From the NCBI GenBank assembly GCA_030150405.1, contig JASLFU010000029.1:1-16974 (forward strand): a stretch of 16,974 nt of DNA, written 5' to 3'. Under the pieces are notes generated by a model. It worked only from the letters and a program-made list of their open reading frames with translations, had not been told where the DNA came from and did not search any database. Position 1 is the stretch's first letter; every line of letters starts with the position of its first letter. Shown piece by piece: positions 1 to 7,414 of this stretch. This DNA comes from Ignatzschineria sp. GTDB taxonomy: Bacteria; Pseudomonadota; Gammaproteobacteria; Cardiobacteriales; Wohlfahrtiimonadaceae. A program made the position numbers and the translations under genes.

Positions 1-124
1 ATTCTGTGTTCACAACGTTAATCGCAGGGAGTGCAAATTCATTCTCCTTAGCGATTTGAAAGACTTTCTGAACATCATCACCAAACAGAACGCCCGGCTT
101 TACTGCATCGAGTACCTTCGACAT
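1..124 (-). CDS. fbaA: Class II fructose-bisphosphate aldolase, N-terminal part
   Basis: Only the first 41 residues lie in the window; the gene runs off the left edge. They begin MSKVLDAVKPGV and continue through a GDDVQKVFQIAKEN stretch to LPAINVVNTE, which closely resembles the N-terminus of the E. coli FbaA class II aldolase. The family uses Zn2+ to cleave fructose 1,6-bisphosphate to DHAP and glyceraldehyde 3-phosphate in cytosolic glycolysis, and runs in reverse in gluconeogenesis. The ATG at 124-122 is preceded by an AGGAG-type ribosome binding site (minus strand, about 132-138). Its metal ligands and active site lie outside the window, so the identification rests on the N-terminus alone. 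A promoter with near-consensus elements lies just upstream, so it appears to be transcribed separately from alaC. Confidence 0.88.
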   Translation of the reverse strand, partial: MSKVLDAVKPGVLFGDDVQKVFQIAKENEFALPAINVVNTE

Positions 125-160
125 ACTACATTTCTCCTACAAGAATTTAAAAACAGCCCT

Positions 161-190
161 ATTCTATCGTTTTAAAGGGGGATTTTTCAA
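161..190 (-). promoter_or_regulatory. Predicted sigma-70 promoter of fbaA
   Basis: On the minus strand a TTGAAA (-35, 190-185) is followed after 18 bp by TAGAAT (-10, 166-161). The start codon at 124 would leave a short leader of about 30 nt containing the ribosome binding site. It lies downstream of the alaC terminator, so it would drive fbaA alone. Confidence 0.6.
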
Positions 191-237
191 CCTAAAAGCG
201 AATTATTTTCGCCACTTTGTACAGATTCACTACAGAC

Positions 238-268
238 AAAAAAGAGGCGCTCCTAAGAACGCCCCTTT
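238..268 (-). terminator. Rho-independent terminator downstream of alaC
   Basis: Read on the minus strand, AAAGGGGCG (268-260) pairs with CGCCTCTTT (249-241), 9 bp with one G-U pair and a 10-nt loop. A T-run follows. It ends the alaC transcript about 110 bp after its stop codon and before the fbaA promoter. Confidence 0.75.
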
Positions 269-375
269 AAATTAAATGATGTTGACTAAAGATAGACGGA
301 TCATGAACGACTATTTACTATTAAAATAACTATAGCAATACCTTTAGTAGGTCGTTTTAAGAGCCACTGTTACAA

Positions 376-1578
376 CTACTTTAAAAGCCCATCCTTCTTA
401 AACATCGCTTTTAGATTTTCGATCGCTTGCGCTGCCCTTGCGTTATCTACAATAAGTCCAAAACGCACATACCCCTCCCCCTTTTCACCAAATCCTAATC
501 CGGGAGCCACGGCGACAGAAGCTTCCTTAATCAACTTTTCTGCAAACTTCATAGAGCCCATAGCGCGATAATTTTCGGGAATTTTTGCCCAGAGGAACAT
601 GGAGGCTTTCGGCTTTTCTACTTCCCAACCGATGGAGTTTAAACCATCACATAGAAGATCACGGCGATCTTGATACATTTGGCGAATCTCTTCTACACAC
701 TCTTGAGGCCCTGTTAAAGCCTCCACTGCGGCATATTGTATTGGCGCAAAAGAACCATAATCGAGATACGATTTCATCTTAGTAAGTGCTGCAATCAAAG
801 TCGGATTCCCCACCATAAAGCCCACTCGCCAGCCTGCCATATTATAACTTTTAGAGAGAGTATAAGACTCAACAGCGATCTCTTTTGCCCCCTCTACTTG
901 TAAAATTGAGGGCGCTTGATAGCCATCAAAAGAGAGATCTGCATAAGCTAAATCATGCACTACCCAGATCCCTTGTTCTTTTGCGATTTTTACAATGCGC
1001 TCAAAAAAATCAAGATCTACACATTCTGCTGTAGGATTTGAAGGAAAATTAATAAAGAGCATTTTCGGCCGTGGAGAGCTCTTCTCAATCGCTTCTAGAA
1101 GATTCTTCTCAAAATCCACATCGGGCCCAATCTCCACCCCGATTACAGAAGCCCCTGCAATAATCGGCCCATAAGGATGGATAGGATAAGCGGGATCGGG
1201 CGCTAAGATAGTATCCCCCTTATCGAGAGTGGCTAATGTTAAATGGGCAAGTCCCTCTTTAGAACCGATGGTGTAGATCGCTTCTGTCTCGGGATCTAAA
1301 TCCACATCATATTTGTTTTTATACCAAGTACAGATCGCCTCTCTTAAGGATGCGATGCCACGAGACTCCGAATATCGGTGATTTTTCCCCTCTTCTGCAG
1401 CTTTTACCAAAGCATTGATGATATGTTTAGGAGTAGGTTGATCGGGATTACCCATACCAAAATCGATAACATCTTGTCCATTTTTAGCGGCTTCCGCTTT
1501 CAGTTTATCGATCACACTAAATACATAAGGGGGGAGAAGATCAAGACGGGGGAAGTCAGTTGAAGGCTTTTGCGACAT
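376..1578 (-). CDS. alaC: Alanine transaminase AlaC-type, PLP-dependent aminotransferase
   Basis: A fold-type I (class I/II) aminotransferase that most resembles E. coli AlaC (YfdZ), which makes alanine from pyruvate and glutamate in the cytosol. Visible hallmarks, in 400-residue numbering: the N-terminal LDLLPPYVF segment, a FGMGNPD motif near 40-46, NFPSNPT with Asn181, the cofactor Asp209 in VHDLAYAD, the Schiff-base lysine Lys243 in TLSKSYNMAGWR with Arg251, and the substrate-carboxylate arginine Arg372 in YVRFGL. The reading frame is open to an ATG at 1590. I prefer the ATG at 1578 because GAGGA lies about 7 nt before it, whereas the 1590 ATG has no ribosome binding site. The length of 400 fits the family. 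It is a single-gene unit with its own terminator and an unusual repeat cluster upstream. Substrate preference (alanine versus related amino acids) is inferred from similarity only. Confidence 0.88.
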   Translation of the reverse strand: MSQKPSTDFPRLDLLPPYVFSVIDKLKAEAAKNGQDVIDFGMGNPDQPTPKHIINALVKAAEEGKNHRYSESRGIASLREAICTWYKNKYDVDLDPETEAIYTIGSKEGLAHLTLATLDKGDTILAPDPAYPIHPYGPIIAGASVIGVEIGPDVDFEKNLLEAIEKSSPRPKMLFINFPSNPTAECVDLDFFERIVKIAKEQGIWVVHDLAYADLSFDGYQAPSILQVEGAKEIAVESYTLSKSYNMAGWRVGFMVGNPTLIAALTKMKSYLDYGSFAPIQYAAVEALTGPQECVEEIRQMYQDRRDLLCDGLNSIGWEVEKPKASMFLWAKIPENYRAMGSMKFAEKLIKEASVAVAPGLGFGEKGEGYVRFGLIVDNARAAQAIENLKAMFKKDGLLK

Positions 1579-1631
1579 GGGTATCCTCATTTATAGCTAT
1601 AAAGTGGCTAAAAAGCTTTAAAGAGATCTTT

Positions 1632-1661
1632 TATATAGGGTCAACGCCAGGCTCTCTTCAA
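1632..1661 (-). promoter_or_regulatory. Possible alaC promoter
   Basis: Minus strand TTGAAG (1661-1656), 18-bp spacer, TATATA (1637-1632). An alternative in the same stretch uses the TTGACC at about 1643-1638 as -35 with a poorer -10. Either would lie immediately downstream of the ATTGAATC repeat cluster. Weak call from hexamer matches only. Confidence 0.35.
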
Positions 1662-1667
1662 GGCTTA

Positions 1668-1746
1668 ATTGAATCTTTGATTCAATCTATTAATTCACTG
1701 TTCAATATATGAAAATATCGAATCTATATTGTCTAGTAATTGAATC
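1668..1746. repeat. Cluster of ATTGAATC repeats upstream of alaC (operator-like)
   Basis: A perfect inverted repeat, ATTGAATC-ttt-GATTCAAT, occupies 1668-1686 (8-bp arms, 3-bp centre). Two further copies of the half-site lie on the far side from alaC: ATCGAATC at 1717-1724 (one mismatch) and ATTGAATC at 1739-1746. A shorter palindrome, TTCA-atata-TGAA, lies between them at about 1700-1712. The palindrome is 7 bp from the proposed alaC -35 element. This looks like the binding region of a dimeric regulator. It does not fit the FNR spacing (TTGA-N6-TCAA), because here the half-sites are separated by 9 bp. The regulator is unknown. Confidence 0.45.
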
Positions 1747-1959
1747 ATCTAATTTAATCGTTATCTCGCAAAATTACTCACGTTTTAAGAGATTGTCAAC
1801 CACTAAGAAACCCCACCCTTCCTGGGTATCGATTCAGATCCGAAATTTTAATTTTTAAATCATTCTTAAAAATCTCCCGCTTTAAACTATTTTTCTCTTT
1901 CCCCCTTAAAGTCCCTAAAGTCACCAAAACATTTAAATACATAATTTTAAGGGGTGCGC

Positions 1960-2250
1960 TATAATAACGCCCGTATGAGAGCGGGGACTTGTCCCTTTTG
2001 TGCTTCAACAAAATTTAACAATAACCACTCAACATTCATAATTTCACTGTTAGAGCACCCTTTTAGGTATCTCACTATCTAATGGAGGTTAGCTCTACTC
2101 AATAAACAGATAATTATGGGCATCAAATAATATTTGCCCATAAACCTTTAACCGCCAAAAGCGGCACTCAAGAGAGATTCTTCTGCCCTTTCTAGGCTGT
2201 TCTAATTTCTAAAATCCAATCCATTTCTAAATAAAGAAAGCATAAGTAAA
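1960..2250 (+). promoter_or_regulatory. Promoter -10 and long structured 5' leader of typA
   Basis: A perfect TATAAT at 1960-1965, in a GCGCTATAAT context like that of the rpmB promoter, has no good -35. If used, it gives typA a leader of nearly 280 nt. The leader holds several hairpins. One is a nested pair: TAGAGC (2051-2056) with GCTCTA (2092-2097) around TTAGGTA (2063-2069) with TATCTAA (2076-2082, one G-U). It places GGAGG (2084-2088) inside the folded element. A 9-bp hairpin, TTATGGGCA (2114-2122) with TGCCCATAA (2135-2143), follows, then a small CCGC/GCGG stem at 2152-2164. None is followed by a T-run, so they are not classical terminators. No known riboswitch was recognised. Upstream, 1591-1959 holds the alaC promoter and repeat cluster and otherwise only AT-rich sequence. 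Confidence 0.4.
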
Positions 2251-4077
2251 ATGATCGAAAATTTACGTAATATTGCCATTATCGCTCACGTTGACCATGG
2301 CAAAACCACCCTTGTTGACCAGCTTCTTAAACGCTCCGGTACATTCGATGCCCGGGAAGAGGTGGAAGATCGGGTCATGGACTCCGACCAAATTGAGAAA
2401 GAGCGCGGCATTACTATTTTGTCGAAAAATACCGCAATTAAGTGGAAAGATTACCGCATCAATATTGTAGATACCCCCGGACACGCCGACTTTGGTGGCG
2501 AAGTTGAACGGGTACTCTCTATGGTGGATTCCGTTCTTCTCTTAGTCGATTCTGTTGAAGGGCCGATGCCACAAACCCGTTTTGTTACACAAAAAGCGTT
2601 TGCAATGGGCTTTAAGCCAATTGTCGTGATCAACAAGATTGATCGTCCCGGCGCTCGCCCTGATTGGGTTTTAGATCAGACCTTCGAGCTGTTCGATAAC
2701 TTAGGTGCCACAGATGAGCAGCTCGACTTCCCTGTTATCTACGCCTCAGGACTCAATGGTTTTGCCGGTTTAACCGATGATGTTCGTAGCGGCGACTTTG
2801 ATCCCCTCTTCCAGGCGATTATTGACCATGTTCCCGCTCCTGACGTGGAAGTGGATGCGCCGTTGCAACTTCAGGTCTCCTCCTTAGACTATAACTCCTA
2901 TGTGGGAGTCATTGGCGTTGGCCGCATTAAACGGGGGAAAATGCATAAAAATATGCCCGTAGCGGTAGTAGGCCCTGATGGCACTAAGCGTACAGGCCGC
3001 ATTCAACAGATTTTAGGATTCCACGGTTTAGAGAAGGTTGAATTCGACTCAGCACAAGCTGGGGATATCATCAGTTTTACGGGGCTTGAGCCACTCCATA
3101 TTTCTGATACTATTTGCGACCCCAATCATGTGGAAGCCCTCCCCGCGCTTACCGTTGATGAGCCTACAGTATCGATGTACTTTCAGGTCAATACCTCTCC
3201 CTTTGCGGGTAAAGAGGGGAAATTTGTAACCTCACGCCAAATTAAAGAGCGCTTAGATGAAGAGCTCCTGCATAACGTTGCGCTTCGGGTTGAAACCACC
3301 GATAGCCCCGACTCCTTTAAGGTCTCTGGCCGTGGTGAACTGCATCTTTCTGTCTTAATTGAAAATATGCGCCGCGAAGGTTATGAGCTCGCTGTAGGTC
3401 GTCCGGAAGTGATTATTCGCGAAGAGAATGGCCAAAAGATGGAACCTTACGAGGTGCTCACCTTCGATATTGAGGAGAAGCATCAAGGCGATATTATGGA
3501 GCAGATGGGGCTTCGTTTTGCCGAGCTACAAGATATGGTACCCGATGGTAAAGGTCGTGTTCGCATCGACTATATTATTCCTTCACGGGGTTTAATCGGT
3601 TTTCAGACCGAATTTATGACCTTAACAAGTGGAACGGGATTGATGTATCACAACTTTGATCACTACGGTCCTCTGAAAAAGGGCTCTGTGGGTCAACGCC
3701 AAAATGGTGTATTGATCTCAAATGGTCAAGGTAAGGCGCTTGCATATGCACTCTATAACCTCCAAGATCGTGGTCGCCTATTTGCTAAGCATGGGGATGA
3801 GATCTACGAAGGGCAAATTATCGGCATTCACTCCCGAGATAATGACCTCGTCGTAAATGCGTTACGGGCGAAACAGCTGACCAATATTCGGGCAGCGGGA
3901 AGCGATGAAGCGTTAACCCTCTCCCCTCCTATCCAACTCACGCTTGAGCGCGCCATTGAGTTTATTGATGACGATGAGCTTGTGGAAGTGACCCCGAAAT
4001 CGATTCGACTTCGTAAGCGCTATCTCTCTGAAGCAGATCGCCGCAGATATCATCGTGCGCATAGCAAAGAGGAGTAA
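2251..4077 (+). CDS. typA: Ribosome-associated GTPase TypA/BipA
   Basis: TypA/BipA is a translational GTPase that binds the 70S ribosome and is linked to 50S assembly and growth at low temperature and under stress. The full G domain is visible: G1 AHVDHGKTT at 12-20, G2 RGITI at 52-56, G3 DTPGH at 74-78, G4 NKID at 128-131 and a G5-like SGLNG near 166. The EF-G-like beta-barrel and alpha/beta domains follow, and then the TypA-specific C-terminal domain with SNGQGKALAYALYNLQ and NDLVVNALRAKQLTN. At 608 residues it matches E. coli BipA (607). The ATG at 2251 gives the family N-terminus MIENLRNIAIIAHVDHGKT; the ribosome binding site before it is weak (AAGAAAG, AAG). It stands alone, with a long structured leader before it and a strong terminator after it. 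Confidence 0.97.
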   Translation: MIENLRNIAIIAHVDHGKTTLVDQLLKRSGTFDAREEVEDRVMDSDQIEKERGITILSKNTAIKWKDYRINIVDTPGHADFGGEVERVLSMVDSVLLLVDSVEGPMPQTRFVTQKAFAMGFKPIVVINKIDRPGARPDWVLDQTFELFDNLGATDEQLDFPVIYASGLNGFAGLTDDVRSGDFDPLFQAIIDHVPAPDVEVDAPLQLQVSSLDYNSYVGVIGVGRIKRGKMHKNMPVAVVGPDGTKRTGRIQQILGFHGLEKVEFDSAQAGDIISFTGLEPLHISDTICDPNHVEALPALTVDEPTVSMYFQVNTSPFAGKEGKFVTSRQIKERLDEELLHNVALRVETTDSPDSFKVSGRGELHLSVLIENMRREGYELAVGRPEVIIREENGQKMEPYEVLTFDIEEKHQGDIMEQMGLRFAELQDMVPDGKGRVRIDYIIPSRGLIGFQTEFMTLTSGTGLMYHNFDHYGPLKKGSVGQRQNGVLISNGQGKALAYALYNLQDRGRLFAKHGDEIYEGQIIGIHSRDNDLVVNALRAKQLTNIRAAGSDEALTLSPPIQLTLERAIEFIDDDELVEVTPKSIRLRKRYLSEADRRRYHRAHSKEE

Positions 4078-4120
4078 TCCTTAAATCTATAAAGCGCTAT
4101 AGCTCGTAAAATCAGCATAT

Positions 4121-4171
4121 AAAAACCGTTAATGAATTTAAATAATTTTAAATAATCATTAACGGTTTTTT
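4121..4171. terminator. Bidirectional terminator between typA and the nagZ fusion gene
   Basis: AAAAACCGTTAATGA at 4121-4135 is perfectly complementary to 4156-4170, a 15-bp stem with a 20-nt AT-rich loop. It ends in a T-run on the plus strand, and the A-run at its left edge gives a T-run on the minus strand. It serves the two convergent genes on either side. Confidence 0.88.
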
Positions 4172-4247
4172 ATTAGGCAATTTTAAATAATCGATTAAAG
4201 AGAAAATAACCTACTGAAAGATAATCTCTTTTTAATATTTTAAACAG

Positions 4248-4320
4248 TTATCCCCCAAGCCGCACATATTATGCATAGAGTTATCCACAAGAATTGTGCA
4301 TATCGCCAAACTTATCCCCC
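4248..4320. other. Cluster of DnaA-box-like sequences in a convergent gap
   Basis: TTATCCACA at 4281-4289 is a perfect consensus DnaA box (E. coli R1 type). It is flanked by two identical TTATCCCCC nonamers in the same orientation, at 4248-4256 and 4312-4320. The three starts are 33 and 31 bp apart, close to three helical turns. A near-match in the opposite orientation, TGTGCATAT, lies at 4296-4304. The sequence to the left (about 4131-4245) is very AT-rich. The two TTATCCCCC copies differ from the consensus at two positions, so only the central box is strong. The gap lies between two gene ends and so needs no promoter, which makes a replication-related role (origin, DnaA titration or reactivation site) worth considering. 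No dnaA, dnaN or mnmG is nearby in the window. Confidence 0.45.
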
Positions 4321-4346
4321 TTGCATCCTGTTAAGAGCGCTTATTA

Positions 4347-6083
4347 TTAATCTTCCTCGCTTAATAGCTCCCTAATAGCCTCCATATCATTACAGATTAA
4401 AACGATATTAATCCCGGCATTAAAACAAGCTTCCACCTTCTCTTTCACGCTACCTAAATGCTCCGCCCCTTTCATATCTAAATCATCACTGATAATTGCC
4501 CCTGAAAATTGGAGCTTATTCCGTAGATAATCGATCCATTTAGGGGAGGTGACTGCGGTAGCATCAGGATCTAAAGCGGGGAAGATAATATGTGCGGGCA
4601 TCATTGCCTCAATTCCTGCCTCTATCAGTGCTTTAAAGGGCTTAAGATCAGCCTCTTCCAACTCTGCTAAAGAGCGAGAATCGGTAGCTACGGCAAGATG
4701 AGTGTCAATATTAATAAACCCATGCCCGGGGAAATGCTTAGCTACCCCGATAGAGCCTCCCTCTTGAAGCCCTTCATACAACGCGGTTACCAATTGCGCC
4801 ACTACAGCAGGATCATGGTGAAAAGCCCGATCCCCAATGGCAGGATTTACCCCATAGTCAATATCACACACCGGTGTGTAACTAAAATCCACACCCACTT
4901 CATTCAGTTCACGGCCAATGGTCTCCCCTGCTCTTTTAACAGCCTCCAGAGCCTTTTTAGGGGATTGATCATAAAGCTCGCCAAAATAGCGCATCGGTGG
5001 GATCTCCGTAAAGCCCTCCCTAAAGCGCTGAACACGCCCTCCCTCATGATCCACTGAAATTAAAAGCGAAGGATTGACGCGACGAATCTCCGAGGTTAAA
5101 GCTTTAAGCTGCGCTCGATCTTGATAATTTCGGGTAAAAAGAATCACCCCACTAACTAAAGGATGGCGCAACCACGCTCGCTCTTCCTTCTTCAAGGTTA
5201 AGCCAGAGATACCGATAAAGACCCCTTTTTCTTGAGACTCAATAATAAACTTAGTGGCTAAATGGCTAAAGCGCACATGGGAACCGAAAGATTCAAAATA
5301 GACTTCAAGCTCCTCTTTAGTAAAACCAGAACGAAGGCGCGCCTCTTCATTTAATGGAGCCCGGATAATTTGGGAATACTCTTTTAATAAATTGAGCGCC
5401 GTAGGAATCTCTTCGATCCCCCGCTTGTGGCAGAGATAACGATACCATCGATTCCCAATCTCCACATGCCCCTCTTCTTCCTGCAAGATCACCTTTAAAA
5501 GGTCCACCACTTTAGACTCCCCCACCTCATGGAGGCGATGGATAATCCCCGGCGTTACATCGAGCCCTCTTGCTTCCAATACTCGAGGAACTAACGCCAT
5601 ACGCACTAAAGGATCATGCGCTGTACGTTCCGCAGAATCCCAAAGCCCATTATGGGCAGAAAAGGCTCCATAAAATGAACCTTCAGAGACTAAATGATCA
5701 GACAGCATACGAAAATGCTTCGCCTCCTCTTTCGCTACTAATAGCCAATCTTTATAGAAATCGAACGGCATATTACGGAAACGATAAGCAGCATCTAGCC
5801 CCAGATTAATCGCATTAAATTCAATATGACAGATCGCATGTACCAGCGCTAAAACACCCTCTTTAGAACCCAACTTTCGGCGAGGAACTTCCTGCGGGGG
5901 GACGAGTTCTGGTTTTGCTGGGCGTCCAGCTGGCAGAATCTCCTGAAGATCTTCAGCCTGATAAGGCCTAAGTTTGCCGGCTAATAGCTCATCATAGAGC
6001 TGATCCACCAGTACCAATTTTTTAGGAAGCTCTTCACAATAGAGCGCTTCACCTACCGCTTGATAAAAATCTCTTGTTGCCAT
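4347..6083 (-). CDS. nagZ: Fusion protein: ferritin-like DUF455 domain + NagZ beta-N-acetylglucosaminidase
   Basis: One uninterrupted 578-residue frame holds two proteins that are normally separate. Residues 1 to about 265 form a DUF455 ferritin-like domain of unknown function, with ligand-type motifs Glu88 (HIEFNAI), Glu120/His123 (EEAKH), Glu170 and Glu203/His206 (EEEGH), consistent with a di-metal site. Residues from about 286 form NagZ, a family-3 glycoside hydrolase that removes GlcNAc from 1,6-anhydro-muropeptides in cytosolic peptidoglycan recycling. Visible there are HPLVSGVILFTRNY (307-320), VDHEGGRVQRFREGFT (344-359), KHFPGHG (449-455), the catalytic Asp460-Thr-His462 and the probable nucleophile Asp533 in SDDLDM. 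The NagZ part stops about 50 residues earlier than E. coli NagZ and ends at three tandem stops (TAATAATAA). No in-frame ATG with a ribosome binding site lies at the junction, so I read it as a true fusion. An in-frame stop shortly upstream fixes the ATG at 6083. It lies 106 bp downstream of ruvB on the same strand. Confidence 0.9.
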   Translation of the reverse strand: MATRDFYQAVGEALYCEELPKKLVLVDQLYDELLAGKLRPYQAEDLQEILPAGRPAKPELVPPQEVPRRKLGSKEGVLALVHAICHIEFNAINLGLDAAYRFRNMPFDFYKDWLLVAKEEAKHFRMLSDHLVSEGSFYGAFSAHNGLWDSAERTAHDPLVRMALVPRVLEARGLDVTPGIIHRLHEVGESKVVDLLKVILQEEEGHVEIGNRWYRYLCHKRGIEEIPTALNLLKEYSQIIRAPLNEEARLRSGFTKEELEVYFESFGSHVRFSHLATKFIIESQEKGVFIGISGLTLKKEERAWLRHPLVSGVILFTRNYQDRAQLKALTSEIRRVNPSLLISVDHEGGRVQRFREGFTEIPPMRYFGELYDQSPKKALEAVKRAGETIGRELNEVGVDFSYTPVCDIDYGVNPAIGDRAFHHDPAVVAQLVTALYEGLQEGGSIGVAKHFPGHGFINIDTHLAVATDSRSLAELEEADLKPFKALIEAGIEAMMPAHIIFPALDPDATAVTSPKWIDYLRNKLQFSGAIISDDLDMKGAEHLGSVKEKVEACFNAGINIVLICNDMEAIRELLSEED

Positions 6084-6189
6084 ATTTTCTCTTTGCTCTC
6101 TACTTTAGCTTTACTTTGGCCCGCTAAATCACTTGTTGATCACTCTTTTAATACTCTTGAAGGCTCACACTTTAGGATAAAAGTTCCTT

Positions 6190-7233
6190 CTAACCTAGAT
6201 GATCAAGCCCCTCTTCAGGGAGTGGTGCATCTTCTACATCAAAGCCGAAATATTTCCAACAATGGCGTGTGGCCACCCGTCCTCTTGGAGTGCGCATAAT
6301 AAACCCTTCCTGTATAAGGTAAGGCTCAATCATATCTTCGAGCGTCCCCTTCTCCTCTCCGAGCGCTGCCGAAAGAGTATCGATCCCTACCGGCCCCCCA
6401 TCGAACTTCTCCAAAATTAGACGCAAGAAGTTACGGTCATGCTCATCGAGCCCTGCATCATCAATATCGAGCATATTTAAGGCCGATTGAGCAATCTCTT
6501 TAGTGACATCACCATTGGACTCCACCTCTGCCACATCCCGCACTCGGCGCAGTAAACGGTTGGCAATCCTCGGCGTACCCCGGGAGCGGCGTCCTATCTC
6601 AAAAGCCCCTTCATCGGTCATCGCCACCTCTAAAAGAGCTGCCGAACGCTTCACAATATGGGTCAGCTCCTCTTGATTATAAAAATTTAAACGGGAAACA
6701 ATACCAAATCGGTCTCGAAGAGGTGAAGAGAGAAGCCCTGCCCGGGTCGTCGCTCCAATTAGAGTAAATTGAGGTAGATCGATCTTTATAGAACGAGCAG
6801 CGGGACCTTCTCCGATCATAATATCGAGTTGATAATCCTCCATCGCCGGATAGAGAACCTCTTCCACCACGGCACTTAAGCGGTGAATCTCATCAATAAA
6901 GAGAATATCGTTCTCCTCTAAATTCGTGAGAATGGCGGCTAAATCTCCCGCCTTTTCTAGCACTGGTCCTGAGGTCTGCTTTAAGCCCACATTCATCTCA
7001 TTAGCAATAATATGAGCAAGCGTTGTCTTTCCTAAACCTGGAGGGCCAAAGAGAAGCACATGATCTAACGCCTCTCCCCGCTGCCTAGCTGCTTTGATAA
7101 AGATATTAAGCTGCCGGCGAATCGCCTCTTGCCCGGTGTAATCATCAAGGGTTTTAGGGCGTATCGCACGATCTATTATCTTCTCCTCTTCCTGAGGGGC
7201 ATCGCTCACAATCAGTCGATCGGATTCTATCAT
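6190..7233 (-). CDS. ruvB: Holliday junction branch-migration helicase RuvB
   Basis: RuvB is the hexameric AAA+ motor that, loaded by RuvA, drives branch migration of Holliday junctions in recombinational repair. Domains: an N-terminal extension with the DYTGQ motif at 31-35, Walker A GPPGLGKT at 63-70, Walker B LFIDEIH at 111-117, sensor-1 GATTR at 160-164, the sensor-2 region RGTPRIANR at 218-226, and the C-terminal winged helix with RTPRGR at 314-319. The 347 residues slightly exceed E. coli RuvB (336), through a short acidic C-terminal tail. The ATG at 7233 has an AGTAGG ribosome binding site. Neither ruvA nor ruvC is adjacent: the next gene upstream is folE2, behind a terminator. RuvB may be co-transcribed with the DUF455-NagZ gene downstream, since I see no terminator in the 106-bp gap. 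Confidence 0.97.
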   Translation of the reverse strand: MIESDRLIVSDAPQEEEKIIDRAIRPKTLDDYTGQEAIRRQLNIFIKAARQRGEALDHVLLFGPPGLGKTTLAHIIANEMNVGLKQTSGPVLEKAGDLAAILTNLEENDILFIDEIHRLSAVVEEVLYPAMEDYQLDIMIGEGPAARSIKIDLPQFTLIGATTRAGLLSSPLRDRFGIVSRLNFYNQEELTHIVKRSAALLEVAMTDEGAFEIGRRSRGTPRIANRLLRRVRDVAEVESNGDVTKEIAQSALNMLDIDDAGLDEHDRNFLRLILEKFDGGPVGIDTLSAALGEEKGTLEDMIEPYLIQEGFIMRTPRGRVATRHCWKYFGFDVEDAPLPEEGLDHLG

Positions 7234-7263
7234 TCACTACCTACTTATTATTTAAATAATCGT

Positions 7264-7316
7264 GAGAAGTTAAGGCTTCTCTAACAATCTTATGTAACCG
7301 CCTAATACGTTTACAA
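7264..7316 (-). promoter_or_regulatory. Predicted ruvB promoter and 5' stem-loop
   Basis: Minus strand TTGTAA (7316-7311), 18-bp spacer, TAAGAT (7292-7287). A hairpin of GAGAAG (7264-7269) with CTTCTC (7276-7281) would sit at the very 5' end of the transcript, where it could stabilise the RNA. I see no LexA-type CTGT-N8-ACAG operator, although ruv genes are SOS-controlled in E. coli. Confidence 0.45.
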
Positions 7317-7332
7317 GGCCCTCTATTATGCC

Positions 7333-7371
7333 AAAAACCAAAAACGGCGCCCAAAATCTTGGAAACGCCGT
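7333..7371 (-). terminator. Rho-independent terminator downstream of folE2
   Basis: Read on the minus strand, ACGGCG (7371-7366) pairs with CGCCGT (7349-7344). The loop holds a further CCAA/TTGG pairing, and the stem is followed by TTTTTGGTTTTT. It separates folE2 from ruvB. Confidence 0.75.
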
Positions 7372-7414
7372 CTCTATTTTCTGCTCTCACTGCAATGGAT
7401 AATCAAAAAAGATT

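Noticed and set aside
306..356. AACGAC/GTCGTT inverted repeat downstream of alaC
   Set aside because: A 6-bp stem with a loop near 40 nt and no T-run; the better terminator is at 238-268.
1796..2011. A 71-codon minus-strand ORF between alaC and typA
   Set aside because: No recognisable family, and it runs over the predicted typA promoter. I see no convincing start signal, and the composition looks like translated AT-rich spacer.
4197..4231. AAAGAGA/TCTCTTT hairpin next to the typA terminator
   Set aside because: Seven A/T-rich pairs around a 21-nt loop; the 15-bp terminator at 4121-4170 already explains termination.
4698..5057. A 119-codon plus-strand ORF opposite the NagZ domain
   Set aside because: It lies wholly antisense to a well-conserved domain and has no recognisable product.
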